DNA of 64,000 bases from an uncultured Pseudomonadales bacterium (GTDB taxonomy: Bacteria; Pseudomonadota; Gammaproteobacteria; Pseudomonadales; Porticoccaceae), in the NCBI GenBank assembly GCA_943787675.1, contig CALSNK010000003.1:29718-93717 (forward strand). The letters are read 5' to 3'. Under the pieces are notes generated by a model. It had not been told where the DNA came from, did not search any database, and saw only the letters and a program-made list of their open reading frames with translations. This document shows positions 17,456-26,304 of this stretch, piece after piece (the stretch's first letter is position 1; every line of letters begins with the position of its first letter). The position numbers and the translations under genes were made by a program.

Positions 17456-19121
17456 ATGTACCAATACGACCAGTACGATCAAAAACTTGTTGATGAGCGC
17501 GTCGAGCAGTATCGCGACCAAACCAAACGCTTTCTTGCCGGTGATATCAGCGAGGAGGAATTCTTGCCTCTGCGCCTTCAAAATGGCCTCTATGTGCAGC
17601 GTCTGGCCCCTATGTTACGCATCGCCGTGCCCTACGGACTAATGTCGAGTAATCAGGTACGCAAGATCGCCCATATCAGCCGTAAGTTCGACAAAGGCTA
17701 TGTGCACTTCACCACCAGACAGAATATCCAATTGAACTGGCCCCTACTCGAAGAGGTGCCCGATATTCTCGCCGAGCTGGCGAGCTGTCGAAATGCACGC
17801 CATTCAGACCAGCGGCAACTGTATTCGCAACACCACCACCGATCAGTTTGCCGGCGTGGCTAACGATGAGATTGAAGATCCTCGCCCCTGGTGTGAGATT
17901 ATCCGCCAATGGTCGACCATACACCCGGAATTTGCCTTTTTACCGCGCAAATTTAAGATTGCCGTCTGTGGCTCTGAAGAAGATCGCGCCGCATTCCTGC
18001 TCCACGATATTGGTATCCAGCTAGTTAAAAATGATCAGGGCGAAACAGGCTTTCATATCTATGCCGGTGGCGGCCTGGGCCGAACCCCGGTTATTGCCTC
18101 ATCGATTAGAGAATTTTTACCCAAGGAACATCTACTCACCTATTTAGATGCCATTCTGCGTGTGTATAACCGCTATGGTAATCGCGATAACAAGTACAAG
18201 GCACGCATCAAGATTTTAGTGCGAGCCTGGACTCCAGCCGTATTTGCCGAGCGCGTTGAAGCAGAGTGGTTACATATTAAAGATGGTCCAGCCACATTAA
18301 ATGGCCATGAAATAGAAAGAGTTAAGGGCTTCTTTAGCCTGCCCGACTATCAGACTGTCGACATTGCCGCTGTTGATACCGAAGTGCAGGCACTAGCCGC
18401 AGAGCACAAAGGTTTCTCCCGCTGGTTAGATCGCAATGTTACCGAGCAGAAGCAAACCGGCTACGCCTGTGTGACTTTGTCTCTAAAACCAGCTGGGGTC
18501 GCCCCAGGTGATGTTACTGATAAGCAGCTCGACATTATTGCCGATCTCGCCGACCGATTTTCGTTCGGTGAAATTCGCACCACCCACAACCAAAATATTG
18601 TGCTGGCCGATGTTATTAAAACGAAGCTCTTTGAGCTCTGGCAGCAAGCCAAGGCTGCTGGCCTAGCCACACCCAATATCGGCACTATCAACGATATGAT
18701 TTGCTGCCCCGGTGGTGATTACTGCTCTCTGGCCAATGCCAAATCAATTCCCGTCGCTGAGGCAATTCAACGCAAATTTGATGATCTAGACTATGTCTAT
18801 GATCTGGGCGACCTGGAGCTCAACATCTCCGGCTGCATGAACGCCTGCGGTCATCACCATGTTGGCCATATTGGTATTCTTGGCGTCGATAAAAAAGGCG
18901 AGGAATGGTATCAGGTTCAGCTGGGTGGTAGCGCCAATAAAAACGCAGCACTCGGCAAGGTATTGGGGCCCTCTTTATCGAGAGACGACGTGGTCGATAG
19001 CATTGAAAAGCTACTGGACGTCTATGTTGAAAACCGCCTTGAACAGGAAAGCTTTTTAACCACCTACCAGCGTATCGGCTTGGAAAAATTCAAGGAGCGA
19101 GTGTATGCCCCAGTATCTTAA
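17456..19121 (+). pseudogene. cysI: Nitrite/sulfite reductase, siroheme [4Fe-4S] hemoprotein, frameshifted as given
   Basis: Catalyses the six-electron reduction of sulfite to sulfide (or nitrite to ammonia). Codons 1-110 from ATG 17456 include HFTTRQNIQLNWP. An extra base near 17786 then shifts the frame, and the protein resumes at VEMHAIQTSGNCIRNTTTD to the stop at 19121, in total about 555 residues. Siroheme/cluster cysteines are seen as C-x5-C in CPGGDYC and C-x3-C in GCMNACGHH. The downstream DUF934 gene overlaps by 17 bp, the usual pairing for assimilatory sulfite reductase. The gene otherwise looks intact, so the indel may be artefactual. Confidence 0.88.
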
Positions 19122-19593
19122 AGACGGTGCCGTTGTCGATAATAGCTGGCAGCAAGTCAGTGCCGATACCGAGACATTGCCTCAGGGTGATATCTTACTG
19201 CCGGTTAGTCAGTGGCAGGAACAGCAAGAAACATTGGCCAGTCATGTGGGCGCGGTTGGCGTCTGGATCGATAGCCATGAAGAGATTGAAGGGTTTGTCG
19301 AGTCGATTATAGGTTTACCCCTGATTGCGATTAATTTCCCTAAGTTTGCGGATGGCCGCGGTTTCTCTATTGCACGCCTGCTGCGCGAACGCTATGGCTA
19401 CCAAGGCGAAATACGGGCTGTGGGACAGATTATTCGCGATCAGCTATTTCTTATGCAGCGCTGCGGTTTTAATGGATTTGTCTTTGACGCAGACATCGAC
19501 CTCGTCGAAGCCAGCAAGTCATTACAAGATTTCTCCGATGCCTATCAGGTTGCAGTCGATCAGCCAGAACCGCTTTTTAAAAGAAGAGCGTAA
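19105..19593 (+). CDS. DUF934 protein, sulfite reductase-associated
   Basis: A 162-residue protein of the DUF934/COG3749 family, which nearly always follows the CysI-type reductase gene and is needed for or linked with sulfite reduction in several proteobacteria. Its molecular role is not settled. Family signature INFPKFADGRGFSIARLLRERYGYQGEIRAVG and the FNGFVFD segment near the C-terminus are visible. It overlaps the end of the reductase gene by 17 bp, and GGAG in that gene precedes its ATG, which suggests translational coupling. Confidence 0.85.
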   Translation: MPQYLKDGAVVDNSWQQVSADTETLPQGDILLPVSQWQEQQETLASHVGAVGVWIDSHEEIEGFVESIIGLPLIAINFPKFADGRGFSIARLLRERYGYQGEIRAVGQIIRDQLFLMQRCGFNGFVFDADIDLVEASKSLQDFSDAYQVAVDQPEPLFKRRA

Positions 19594-19665
19594 AAGAAGA
19601 ACTAAGAAACCGCTCTAAAAGCGCCTGTTTAAAGGACAGGCTTAAAAATCTGATAAGGTTAGTGA

Positions 19666-20832
19666 ATGGATCACCATCTAATACAGCTGTTCTTTCTAAT
19701 CTTTACGGGCTCTGCCGTGGTTGCCTCTCTGGCGCTATTTGGTCGACAGCCCTTATTAGTCGCCTATATTTTACTGGGCGCGGTTATGGGCCCCCATGGT
19801 CTGGCCTGGGTCAATGACGTTGATCTAATCAGCGAAATTGCCAGTATCGGTATTATCTTTCTACTGTTTTTACTGGGTCTGGATATGCAGCCTCAGGCAC
19901 TGGGCCGCGTGTTGCGCCAGGTTACCCACATCACATTAATTAGCTCATTGCTGTTTGCCGCCGTGGGGTTTGGTGTCGCCTACCTCTTCGAATACAGCCT
20001 GCTTGAGTGCATTATTATCGGCACCTCAATGATGTTTTCCAGCACCATTATTGGCATCAAACTTCTGCCCACCACGGTGTTGCACCACAAGCATTCCGGC
20101 GAACTGATGATTGGTATGCTGCTAATGCAGGATTTCCTGGCGATTTTTGTATTGCTGATGCTGATATCCGGCCTTGATGGCGGCGACAGCCTAATTACTT
20201 TTGGCAAGAGTATTGTTGCCCTGCCGCTAATTATTGGTGGTGCCGTGCTGATGGTGCGCTATGTTTTACAGCCACTGTTTGCGCGCTTTGATCGGATTGG
20301 CGAATATGTGTTCTTACTGGCTATTGGATGGTGCCTAGGGGTTGCGGAACTTGCTGAATTCGTCGGTCTGTCACGAGAAATTGGTGCCTTTATCGCCGGG
20401 ATCTCTCTTGCCACCAGCCCAATATCACAATATATCGCCCTCAATCTGAAGCCGCTCCGCGACTTCTTTTTAATACTGTTTTTCTTCTCTCTAGGGGGCG
20501 GCTTCGATCTTTCACTGATTCCACAGATCGCCGTTCCCGCGCTGATTCTCGCTGCTCTGATGCTGACACTAAAACCCACGGTTTATCAGACACTGTTGCG
20601 CGGTCAAAGTGAAAGCCAAAGTCTGTCATGGGATATTGGCTTTAGGCTGGGGCAGAACAGCGAGTTCTCTCTGCTAATCGCCTATGTCGCCTTTAATACC
20701 CAGCTAATTGGCAATAATGCTTCGCATTTAATACAGGCCGCTGCGATTATCACGTTCTTGGTTTCGAGCTATATAGTAGTGTTCAACTTTCCAAACCCTA
20801 TCGCGACAAGCGGAAAGCTGCGGCGGGACTAG
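19666..20832 (+). CDS. CPA2-family cation:proton antiporter
   Basis: A 388-residue integral membrane protein with about 11-12 hydrophobic segments and the CPA2 pattern of KefB/KefC: ILLGAVMGPHGLAWV, IGIIFLLFLLGLDMQP and SREIGAFIAGISLA. It ends after the membrane domain. The cytoplasmic TrkA-N (RCK) domain of KefB/KefC is missing, so regulation differs and the transported ion (K+ or Na+) cannot be told. The start ATG has AAGG about 8 bases upstream. It is 72 bp after DUF934 on the same strand and may share its transcript. Confidence 0.83.
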   Translation: MDHHLIQLFFLIFTGSAVVASLALFGRQPLLVAYILLGAVMGPHGLAWVNDVDLISEIASIGIIFLLFLLGLDMQPQALGRVLRQVTHITLISSLLFAAVGFGVAYLFEYSLLECIIIGTSMMFSSTIIGIKLLPTTVLHHKHSGELMIGMLLMQDFLAIFVLLMLISGLDGGDSLITFGKSIVALPLIIGGAVLMVRYVLQPLFARFDRIGEYVFLLAIGWCLGVAELAEFVGLSREIGAFIAGISLATSPISQYIALNLKPLRDFFLILFFFSLGGGFDLSLIPQIAVPALILAALMLTLKPTVYQTLLRGQSESQSLSWDIGFRLGQNSEFSLLIAYVAFNTQLIGNNASHLIQAAAIITFLVSSYIVVFNFPNPIATSGKLRRD

Positions 20833-20967
20833 TTACCAGCTATCCTTATACACAAGTAATAAATTGTCATGTAATAAGTAGTCATGTAATAAATAGACAT
20901 GCAATAAGCGTCAAGGAATAAGAAACAGCAACAAGGGACCAGCAACAACGTCACGGAGAGACGACAA

Positions 20968-22221
20968 TTGCCACAGGTAAAGACAACAAAAGTATATGTT
21001 CATCAGGTCGAACCCGGTATGTATGTATCTGGTCTGGATCGTCCCTGGCTGGAAACCCCCTTTTATCTGCAAGGGTTTATGGTCCGCAATACCTCTGAGG
21101 TACAAAAGCTCGCTCTCTACTGCGACTATGTGTATATCGACTACAACAAAAGCATTGCCAACTTTGAGGTTGCGGTGGCCCACAAAATTGGCCACGACCG
21201 CAAGCTTGGCGTCGCAGAAACCCCCTTTGACAAAGAGTTAGCCACCCGCCGTATCACCAAGTATTCAGAACAGGTTGCAGTAACCAGCGAGATTAAAATC
21301 GCCAACCGCGCCTATCAGAATATTCGTGAAGAATTTGATGGCATGGCAAGCCGCATCAATGCGGGTAAGTCATTAAACATCGCCAATCTCAGTGAAGTCG
21401 TCAATCCCCTGGTGGACAGTGTTATTCGCAACCCGGGTGCCAGCATCTGGCTGGCCAAGCTTAAGTCCCAAGACTCCTATACGTACCGACACTGTCTGGC
21501 TGTCGCTATCTGGTGTGCCGTTATTGGTCGCCAAATCGGACTACCCAAAAAGGAACTGGCACTGCTCTCAACAGGCGGCATGCTATTAGATATTGGCAAG
21601 CTAAAAATCCCCGGGCAGATACTCAACAAAAAAGACCAGCTGACTGAGCGAGAGTTCTCGCTGATAAAAAAGCATGTGGATCTCAGCCTAAAGATGGCCA
21701 GTGAATCATCCCGCACCATTGCCAAGCCAGTGATCGACATGATTGCCTATCACCATGAGCGCTTTAATGGCAATGGTTACCCTCATGCCCTCCAGGGCAC
21801 GCAGATACCACTCTACGCCCGCATAGCCGCTATCGCTGACTGCTACGACGCCATTACCAGCCAGCGTGTCTATGCCCACCCCATTCCCCATGCCACGGCC
21901 TTAAAGAAAATGTACGAATGGCGGGGCTATGACTTTCAGCCAGAGCTTATTGAGGCCTTTATCCAGTCTGTGGGTGTCTACCCCACGGGCACATTAGTTG
22001 AGCTAACCTCTGGCGAGGTGGGTATTGTTATTAAAGAAAACGCCGGTAAACGCCTGCGACCTCACGTGTTGGTGATACTAGACCGACAAAAAAACCAGCT
22101 TGAAGACTTTGTAGAGATGGACCTCTCTACCCACATTGGCGCAGATAATAGAAATGTAGACATAGCGCGAACACTGGAAGCTGGAGCCTATGGGTTAGAC
22201 CCAGAAGCGCTCTACATTTAA
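20968..22221 (+). CDS. DUF3391 + HD-GYP domain protein with substituted HD histidine
   Basis: A 417-residue protein. The N-terminal DUF3391 part (VYVHQVEPGMYVSGLDRPW) precedes an HD-GYP domain, the cyclic-di-GMP phosphodiesterase fold. HHERFNGNGYP, the His in KKHVDLS and IADCYDAITSQR are present. The HD position reads LLDIGK instead of HDIGK (Leu207 for the metal-binding His; Asp208 kept), so activity may be lost or altered. The start is TTG at 20968 with GGAGAG seven bases upstream. Its stop overlaps the ATG of the next gene (TAATG), indicating coupled translation with the GGDEF-EAL gene. Confidence 0.85.
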   Translation: MPQVKTTKVYVHQVEPGMYVSGLDRPWLETPFYLQGFMVRNTSEVQKLALYCDYVYIDYNKSIANFEVAVAHKIGHDRKLGVAETPFDKELATRRITKYSEQVAVTSEIKIANRAYQNIREEFDGMASRINAGKSLNIANLSEVVNPLVDSVIRNPGASIWLAKLKSQDSYTYRHCLAVAIWCAVIGRQIGLPKKELALLSTGGMLLDIGKLKIPGQILNKKDQLTEREFSLIKKHVDLSLKMASESSRTIAKPVIDMIAYHHERFNGNGYPHALQGTQIPLYARIAAIADCYDAITSQRVYAHPIPHATALKKMYEWRGYDFQPELIEAFIQSVGVYPTGTLVELTSGEVGIVIKENAGKRLRPHVLVILDRQKNQLEDFVEMDLSTHIGADNRNVDIARTLEAGAYGLDPEALYI

Positions 22222-23552
22222 TGGGATTCGTTAATGGCAACTGTTTAATGGGCAAGCAACCACCCAGTGTTGACCGTTCGACATTTCTATCCATCATCGT
22301 CGAGCAGATGACGATTGCTGACCCCAGTAAAAAACTCAGCATTGTGGCGGCTATTGACCTCAGACAGTTCCAGCAGATCAACCAGCTCTATGGACATCTT
22401 GTGGGGGACACCATTCTTGCAGAGCTCCATCAGCGGCTCAGTGGACTCGCCAAGCAGCCCTCATTTTGTGGCCGTATTGACGGCGATAAATTTGCACTAC
22501 TGATCTCTCCCCTACTGGATATCCAGCTGTTGCCACTGTTAGCCAAGAAGATTAACGCCCTAATAGCACGGCCCTTTCAGCGGGAAAAGCTCAACATCCA
22601 GATCAGGGGTTCGATTGGTTTTAGCGCCTCTAATAGCAAGTCATTATCGGCTGAAAGACTATTGCTAGAGGCTGAGTCTGCCGCCAAGAAGGCCAGGCAA
22701 AGCGGTGAGGACTACCATATTAGTGAGGCCTCCAGCTATGATCAGGCCCCTACCTTGGTGGCCCTAGAGCAGGATATTGACGAGGCCCTTGAGAGCAATG
22801 CCTTTAATCTGTTCTATCAACCTAAGCTGTGCCTGGCAACACAGGTACCTATGGCCGCCGAGGGCCTTATTCGTTGGGACCAGGCCCATGATCAGAATAT
22901 AAATTCAGAGCAGCTTATCGCCATTATCGAGCGCTCAGGGCGCATGTCTGATCTGTTTCGCTGGACTATTAATACCGCCCTGCGAGAATCCGCCAGCTGG
23001 CCTAAGGCGCAGGGACCTATTACAGTGGCCATTAACATCTCTGCCAGCTGCCTTAAACAGCCCGATCTATTTCCCCTAATAGAGTCGAGCCTCAATCTCT
23101 GGGGCGGTGATCCGTCGGTGCTCTGTATTGAGGTCACCGAATCCGCGATTCAGCAAGATTTAGCCCAGGGTTTTCAGGTGTTGAGTAAAATCAAAGACCT
23201 TGGGGTAAAGATATCCATTGATGACTTTGGTACCGGCTACTCGTCACTGGAGTACTTTAAATATATTCCTGCCAGTGAACTCAAAATCGACAAATCATTC
23301 GTCTTAAACATGCTCGACAGCCCAGTTGATATGGAGATTGTGAAGTTGATCATTGAATGGGGGCGGCGCTTTAACCTGCTGACTGTTGCCGAAGGCGTTG
23401 AAAATCAGCAGGTACTCAATAGTCTCTGCGACCTCGGCTGCAGCTTTGCCCAGGGATACCACATTAGCAAGGCACTGCCCCAAACCACCTTTATGCAGTG
23501 GCTTACAGACTACCGTCGAGAAGACTATTTTGAACACAGCCTGAGCCATTAA
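22221..23552 (+). CDS. GGDEF-EAL protein: degenerate cyclase domain, apparently intact phosphodiesterase domain
   Basis: A 443-residue protein of the cyclic-di-GMP turnover class. The cyclase signature is degenerate (RIDGDKFALL in place of RxGGDEF), so synthesis is unlikely. The EAL domain from about residue 180 keeps the key residues: Glu in AEGLIRW (EGL variant), Asn in INIS, Glu in EVTES, the Asp pair in IDDFGTGYS, Lys in LKIDKSF, Glu in AEGVEN and Gln in QGYH. It should therefore hydrolyse cyclic-di-GMP. No membrane segment is seen. It starts inside the stop codon of the HD-GYP gene; M10 at 22248 is an alternative start. Confidence 0.88.
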   Translation: MGFVNGNCLMGKQPPSVDRSTFLSIIVEQMTIADPSKKLSIVAAIDLRQFQQINQLYGHLVGDTILAELHQRLSGLAKQPSFCGRIDGDKFALLISPLLDIQLLPLLAKKINALIARPFQREKLNIQIRGSIGFSASNSKSLSAERLLLEAESAAKKARQSGEDYHISEASSYDQAPTLVALEQDIDEALESNAFNLFYQPKLCLATQVPMAAEGLIRWDQAHDQNINSEQLIAIIERSGRMSDLFRWTINTALRESASWPKAQGPITVAINISASCLKQPDLFPLIESSLNLWGGDPSVLCIEVTESAIQQDLAQGFQVLSKIKDLGVKISIDDFGTGYSSLEYFKYIPASELKIDKSFVLNMLDSPVDMEIVKLIIEWGRRFNLLTVAEGVENQQVLNSLCDLGCSFAQGYHISKALPQTTFMQWLTDYRREDYFEHSLSH

Positions 23553-23617
23553 TTGAATCTCAGTAGCCATTTTCTGCTATTCTTTTTGGTAATGGATTTT
23601 GTACTTTAAACAACTGG

Positions 23618-24664
23618 ATGTTTAGAACTCAGATGAATCAGACCCTTTCCGACCATAAAATATCTCAGACCGGCAATACACGCCAGTCTCTCGCCAGTGA
23701 ACTGGCCACAAAATCAATCACTGATTACAGCATCAGTACCGACCTATCCTCTGAATTACGAGTGGCAACCCTTGCCTACTACAGTATTCAGCAGGAATTT
23801 AATCGTATCGGCAAAACCATTAAAGCCGGCGGAATACCCAGAATTGACCGCGTTACCCCCTTACTCGAAGCACTGGTTGAAAGCATTATTCGCAACCCTG
23901 CCGCCGGGGTCTGGCTGGCACGACTCAAGAGCAAGAGCAGCTATGGCCATCGCCACTGCATCTCCTGCTCAATACTCTGCGTGGTCATGGGCCGTCAGCT
24001 GGGGCTGGGGCGGGACGAAATGTTTCACCTGGGACTCGCAGGCCTGCTAATGGATGTGGGTAAATTACTGCTTCCCGATGGCCTACTGCGTAAAACTGGC
24101 GGCCTCACCGATAAGGAGCATGAAGAGACTCAGACCCACATAGAGCTGGGTTTGAGTGCCATTAAAGAATCTCAACTCCCCACCGAAGTGATCAATACCA
24201 TTCAATACCATCACGAGCGCTTTGATGGCACCGGCTACCCTGCAGGCCTCGCGGGTAAGGGCATCCCTCTGTATGCCCGCATCGCCGCGGTGGTTGACTG
24301 TTACGACGCCATGACCAGCCCCCGATATTACGCCACACCTATCCCCCATTCAGAGGCCATCATGAAAATGGCTGGCTGGCGCAAGACGCTGTTTCAAAAG
24401 GAATTGGTGGACACCTTTATCCAAGCTATTGGCCTCTACCCTCCGGGGTCATTGGTGGAGCTGACCACAGGCGAAGTCGCTGTGGTGAGCGATTTTCGAT
24501 CGGGGATGGGCAGAAAACCTGAGCTAACGGTTATTCTTGATGCCAATAAGAAACGCCTCTCTCGCAAGAAGGTGTTGGTTCTGTCTGGGCAGGAAGGCAA
24601 TGTTGATATTGCCAAGAATTTGCCCCCGGATGCCTATGATTTGGATCCAGAAGCACTGTTTTAG
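23618..24664 (+). CDS. HD-GYP domain protein, second paralog, HD histidine replaced by Met
   Basis: A 348-residue HD-GYP protein clearly paralogous to the gene at 20968: same IIRNPAAGVWLARLKS, YHHERFDGTGYP and terminal DPEAL segments. It lacks the N-terminal DUF3391 part. The HD site reads LLMDVGK (Met in the His position, about residue 145 from the first ATG). The start could be ATG 23618 or ATG 23633. With the EAL gene between them, the two HD-GYP genes look like an old tandem duplication around a phosphodiesterase. Output (motility or biofilm) is not shown by the neighbourhood. Confidence 0.85.
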   Translation: MFRTQMNQTLSDHKISQTGNTRQSLASELATKSITDYSISTDLSSELRVATLAYYSIQQEFNRIGKTIKAGGIPRIDRVTPLLEALVESIIRNPAAGVWLARLKSKSSYGHRHCISCSILCVVMGRQLGLGRDEMFHLGLAGLLMDVGKLLLPDGLLRKTGGLTDKEHEETQTHIELGLSAIKESQLPTEVINTIQYHHERFDGTGYPAGLAGKGIPLYARIAAVVDCYDAMTSPRYYATPIPHSEAIMKMAGWRKTLFQKELVDTFIQAIGLYPPGSLVELTTGEVAVVSDFRSGMGRKPELTVILDANKKRLSRKKVLVLSGQEGNVDIAKNLPPDAYDLDPEALF

Positions 24665-25080
24665 AGATACCAGCCTGCGCTGGTATGACGCGGTTCTCAG
24701 ACCTAATAGTTAACCCAAACCTAATGGTCACCTCAGGCCTAATAGTCACCCCAGCGAAGGCTGGGGTCTCACTGGGATTGATACGACGCTGGTTGTAGGC
24801 AGAGATACCAGCCTGCGCTGGTATGACGCGGTTCTCAGACCTAATAGTTAGCCCAAACCTAATGGTCACCTCAGGCCTAATAGTCACCCCAGCGAAGGCT
24901 GGGGTCTCACTGGGATTGATACGACGCTGGTTGTAGGCAGAGATACCAGCCTGCGCTGGTATGACGCGGTTCTCAGACCTAATGTCACCCCAAACCTAAT
25001 CGTCACCCCAGCGAAGGCTGGGGTCTCACGGGGACTGATGCGACGCTGATTATGGGCAGAGGTACCAGCCTGAGCAAGAT
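24664..25080. repeat. 138-bp tandem repeat built of two palindromes (REP-like)
   Basis: Units begin at 24664, 24802 and 24940. The first two are 138 bp, the third is shortened to about 119 bp, and a fragment starts near 25059. Each unit holds two hairpins, ATACCAG-N6-CTGGTAT and CCCCAGC-GAAG-GCTGGGG. Translation gives IPAQAGI and PAFAGV, a pattern known from dispersed palindromic repeats in many proteobacteria, so the open frames here are not genes. It fills the space between an HD-GYP gene (+) and sohB (-), whose 3' ends converge. Single hairpins of the same family occur near 40400. Confidence 0.88.
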
Positions 25081-25085
25081 GACCC

Positions 25086-26198
25086 CTAAAACTGCTTGTT
25101 GGTGTCTTGGGTTAGGCGGGCCCACCATCTGAGGAGAAGGCGATCTGCGCTCTCTTCGGCGGCGATGCCCAGGCGCTGATGGAGTTTCTTCTTCTGTACA
25201 AACGACACTTCGAACACATCGGCTTCGGCGATACGCGATACCAGATACTCATCACTGGTTTGCACATCATCCACCAACTTCAATTCCATGGCTTGAGAGC
25301 CGTACCAGATTTCACCCGTGGCGATCTGTTCGATATCAATTTGTGGGCGACGTTCCGAAACGTAGCTCTTAAACAACTGATGCGTCTCTTCAAGTTCTTC
25401 TACAAACTTATCGCGGCCTTCGTCAGTGTTCTCACCAAACATAGTTAAGGTGCGTTTGTACTTACCCGCAGTGAGGATTTCAAAATCCACATCATGCTTC
25501 TTCAATACCTTATTAAAGTTCGGCATCTGCGCCACAACGCCAATAGACCCAACAATGGCAAAGGGCGCGGCTAGAATCTTGTCCGCCACACAGGCCATCA
25601 TATAGCCACCACTGGCCGCAACCTTATCGACACAGGCGGTGAGTGGAATACCTTTTTTGCGTAGGCGATCGAGCTGGCTGCTGGCCAGGCCATAGCTGTG
25701 AACCATACCACCCGGGCTCTCCAACTTAATCAACACCTCATCATTACTGGTGGCCTGAGTTAATATAGCGGTAACTTCTTCGCGAAGATGACTCACCGCC
25801 GATGCGCTGATGTTACCGTCAAAGTTCAGCACGAATACTCGACTTTTGGCCTTAACAGTCTCCGGCTCTGCAGTACCATCATCAGTCTTAGCCATTTTAG
25901 CGGCTTCTTTTCCCGCTTTCTTTTCTTCTTTCTTAGCCAGAGCCGCCTGCTTCTTCTTAGCCTTATTTAACTTCTTCTCTTCGGCCTTTTGCAGGGACTC
26001 ATCCATGGTCGCCAGCAACATAGATTCGCTCATATGCTCAAACTGTTCGTTGAGCGGCGTTATTTCAAGATGGCCCTTCTCATTACCCTGGGAGTTTTTT
26101 TTGCGGGCATTAACAATGATGCTGACAATCATGGCAAAGGCAAATACAAAGGTCGCTATCTTGGCCAAAAACAGGCCATATTCTAAAAGGAAATCCAA
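25086..26198 (-). CDS. sohB: Inner-membrane protease SohB, S49 peptidase family
   Basis: A 370-residue S49 (SppA-like) serine protease. An N-terminal membrane helix (residues about 5-28) and a long charged Lys/Ala/Glu segment precede the protease domain. The nucleophile region is KVAASGGYMMAC and the general-base lysine is in LTAGKYKRTLT, giving a Ser/Lys dyad facing the periplasm. The start is TTG at 26198 with GGAG about seven bases upstream and no better ATG. Single gene, convergent with the cyclic-di-GMP cluster across the tandem repeat. Confidence 0.9.
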   Translation of the reverse strand: MDFLLEYGLFLAKIATFVFAFAMIVSIIVNARKKNSQGNEKGHLEITPLNEQFEHMSESMLLATMDESLQKAEEKKLNKAKKKQAALAKKEEKKAGKEAAKMAKTDDGTAEPETVKAKSRVFVLNFDGNISASAVSHLREEVTAILTQATSNDEVLIKLESPGGMVHSYGLASSQLDRLRKKGIPLTACVDKVAASGGYMMACVADKILAAPFAIVGSIGVVAQMPNFNKVLKKHDVDFEILTAGKYKRTLTMFGENTDEGRDKFVEELEETHQLFKSYVSERRPQIDIEQIATGEIWYGSQAMELKLVDDVQTSDEYLVSRIAEADVFEVSFVQKKKLHQRLGIAAEESADRLLLRWWARLTQDTNKQF

Positions 26199-26304
26199 GG
26201 TTCACTCCAGAGTAATAAAAAATGTGTTCGTTAATAAAATTACAGTATAGACGCTCTTAGCGCCTGGCTATTGGCTATTCGCTAGCGCGTTGTAACCAAT
26301 AGCC

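Noticed and set aside
24531..24887. A 118-codon minus-strand frame with repeated IPAQAGI and PAFAGV
   Set aside because: It is a translation of the 138-bp palindromic array, not a gene.
24664..25080. Possible CRISPR array
   Set aside because: The whole 138-bp unit is repeated, without short repeats separated by unique spacers, and no cas genes are nearby.
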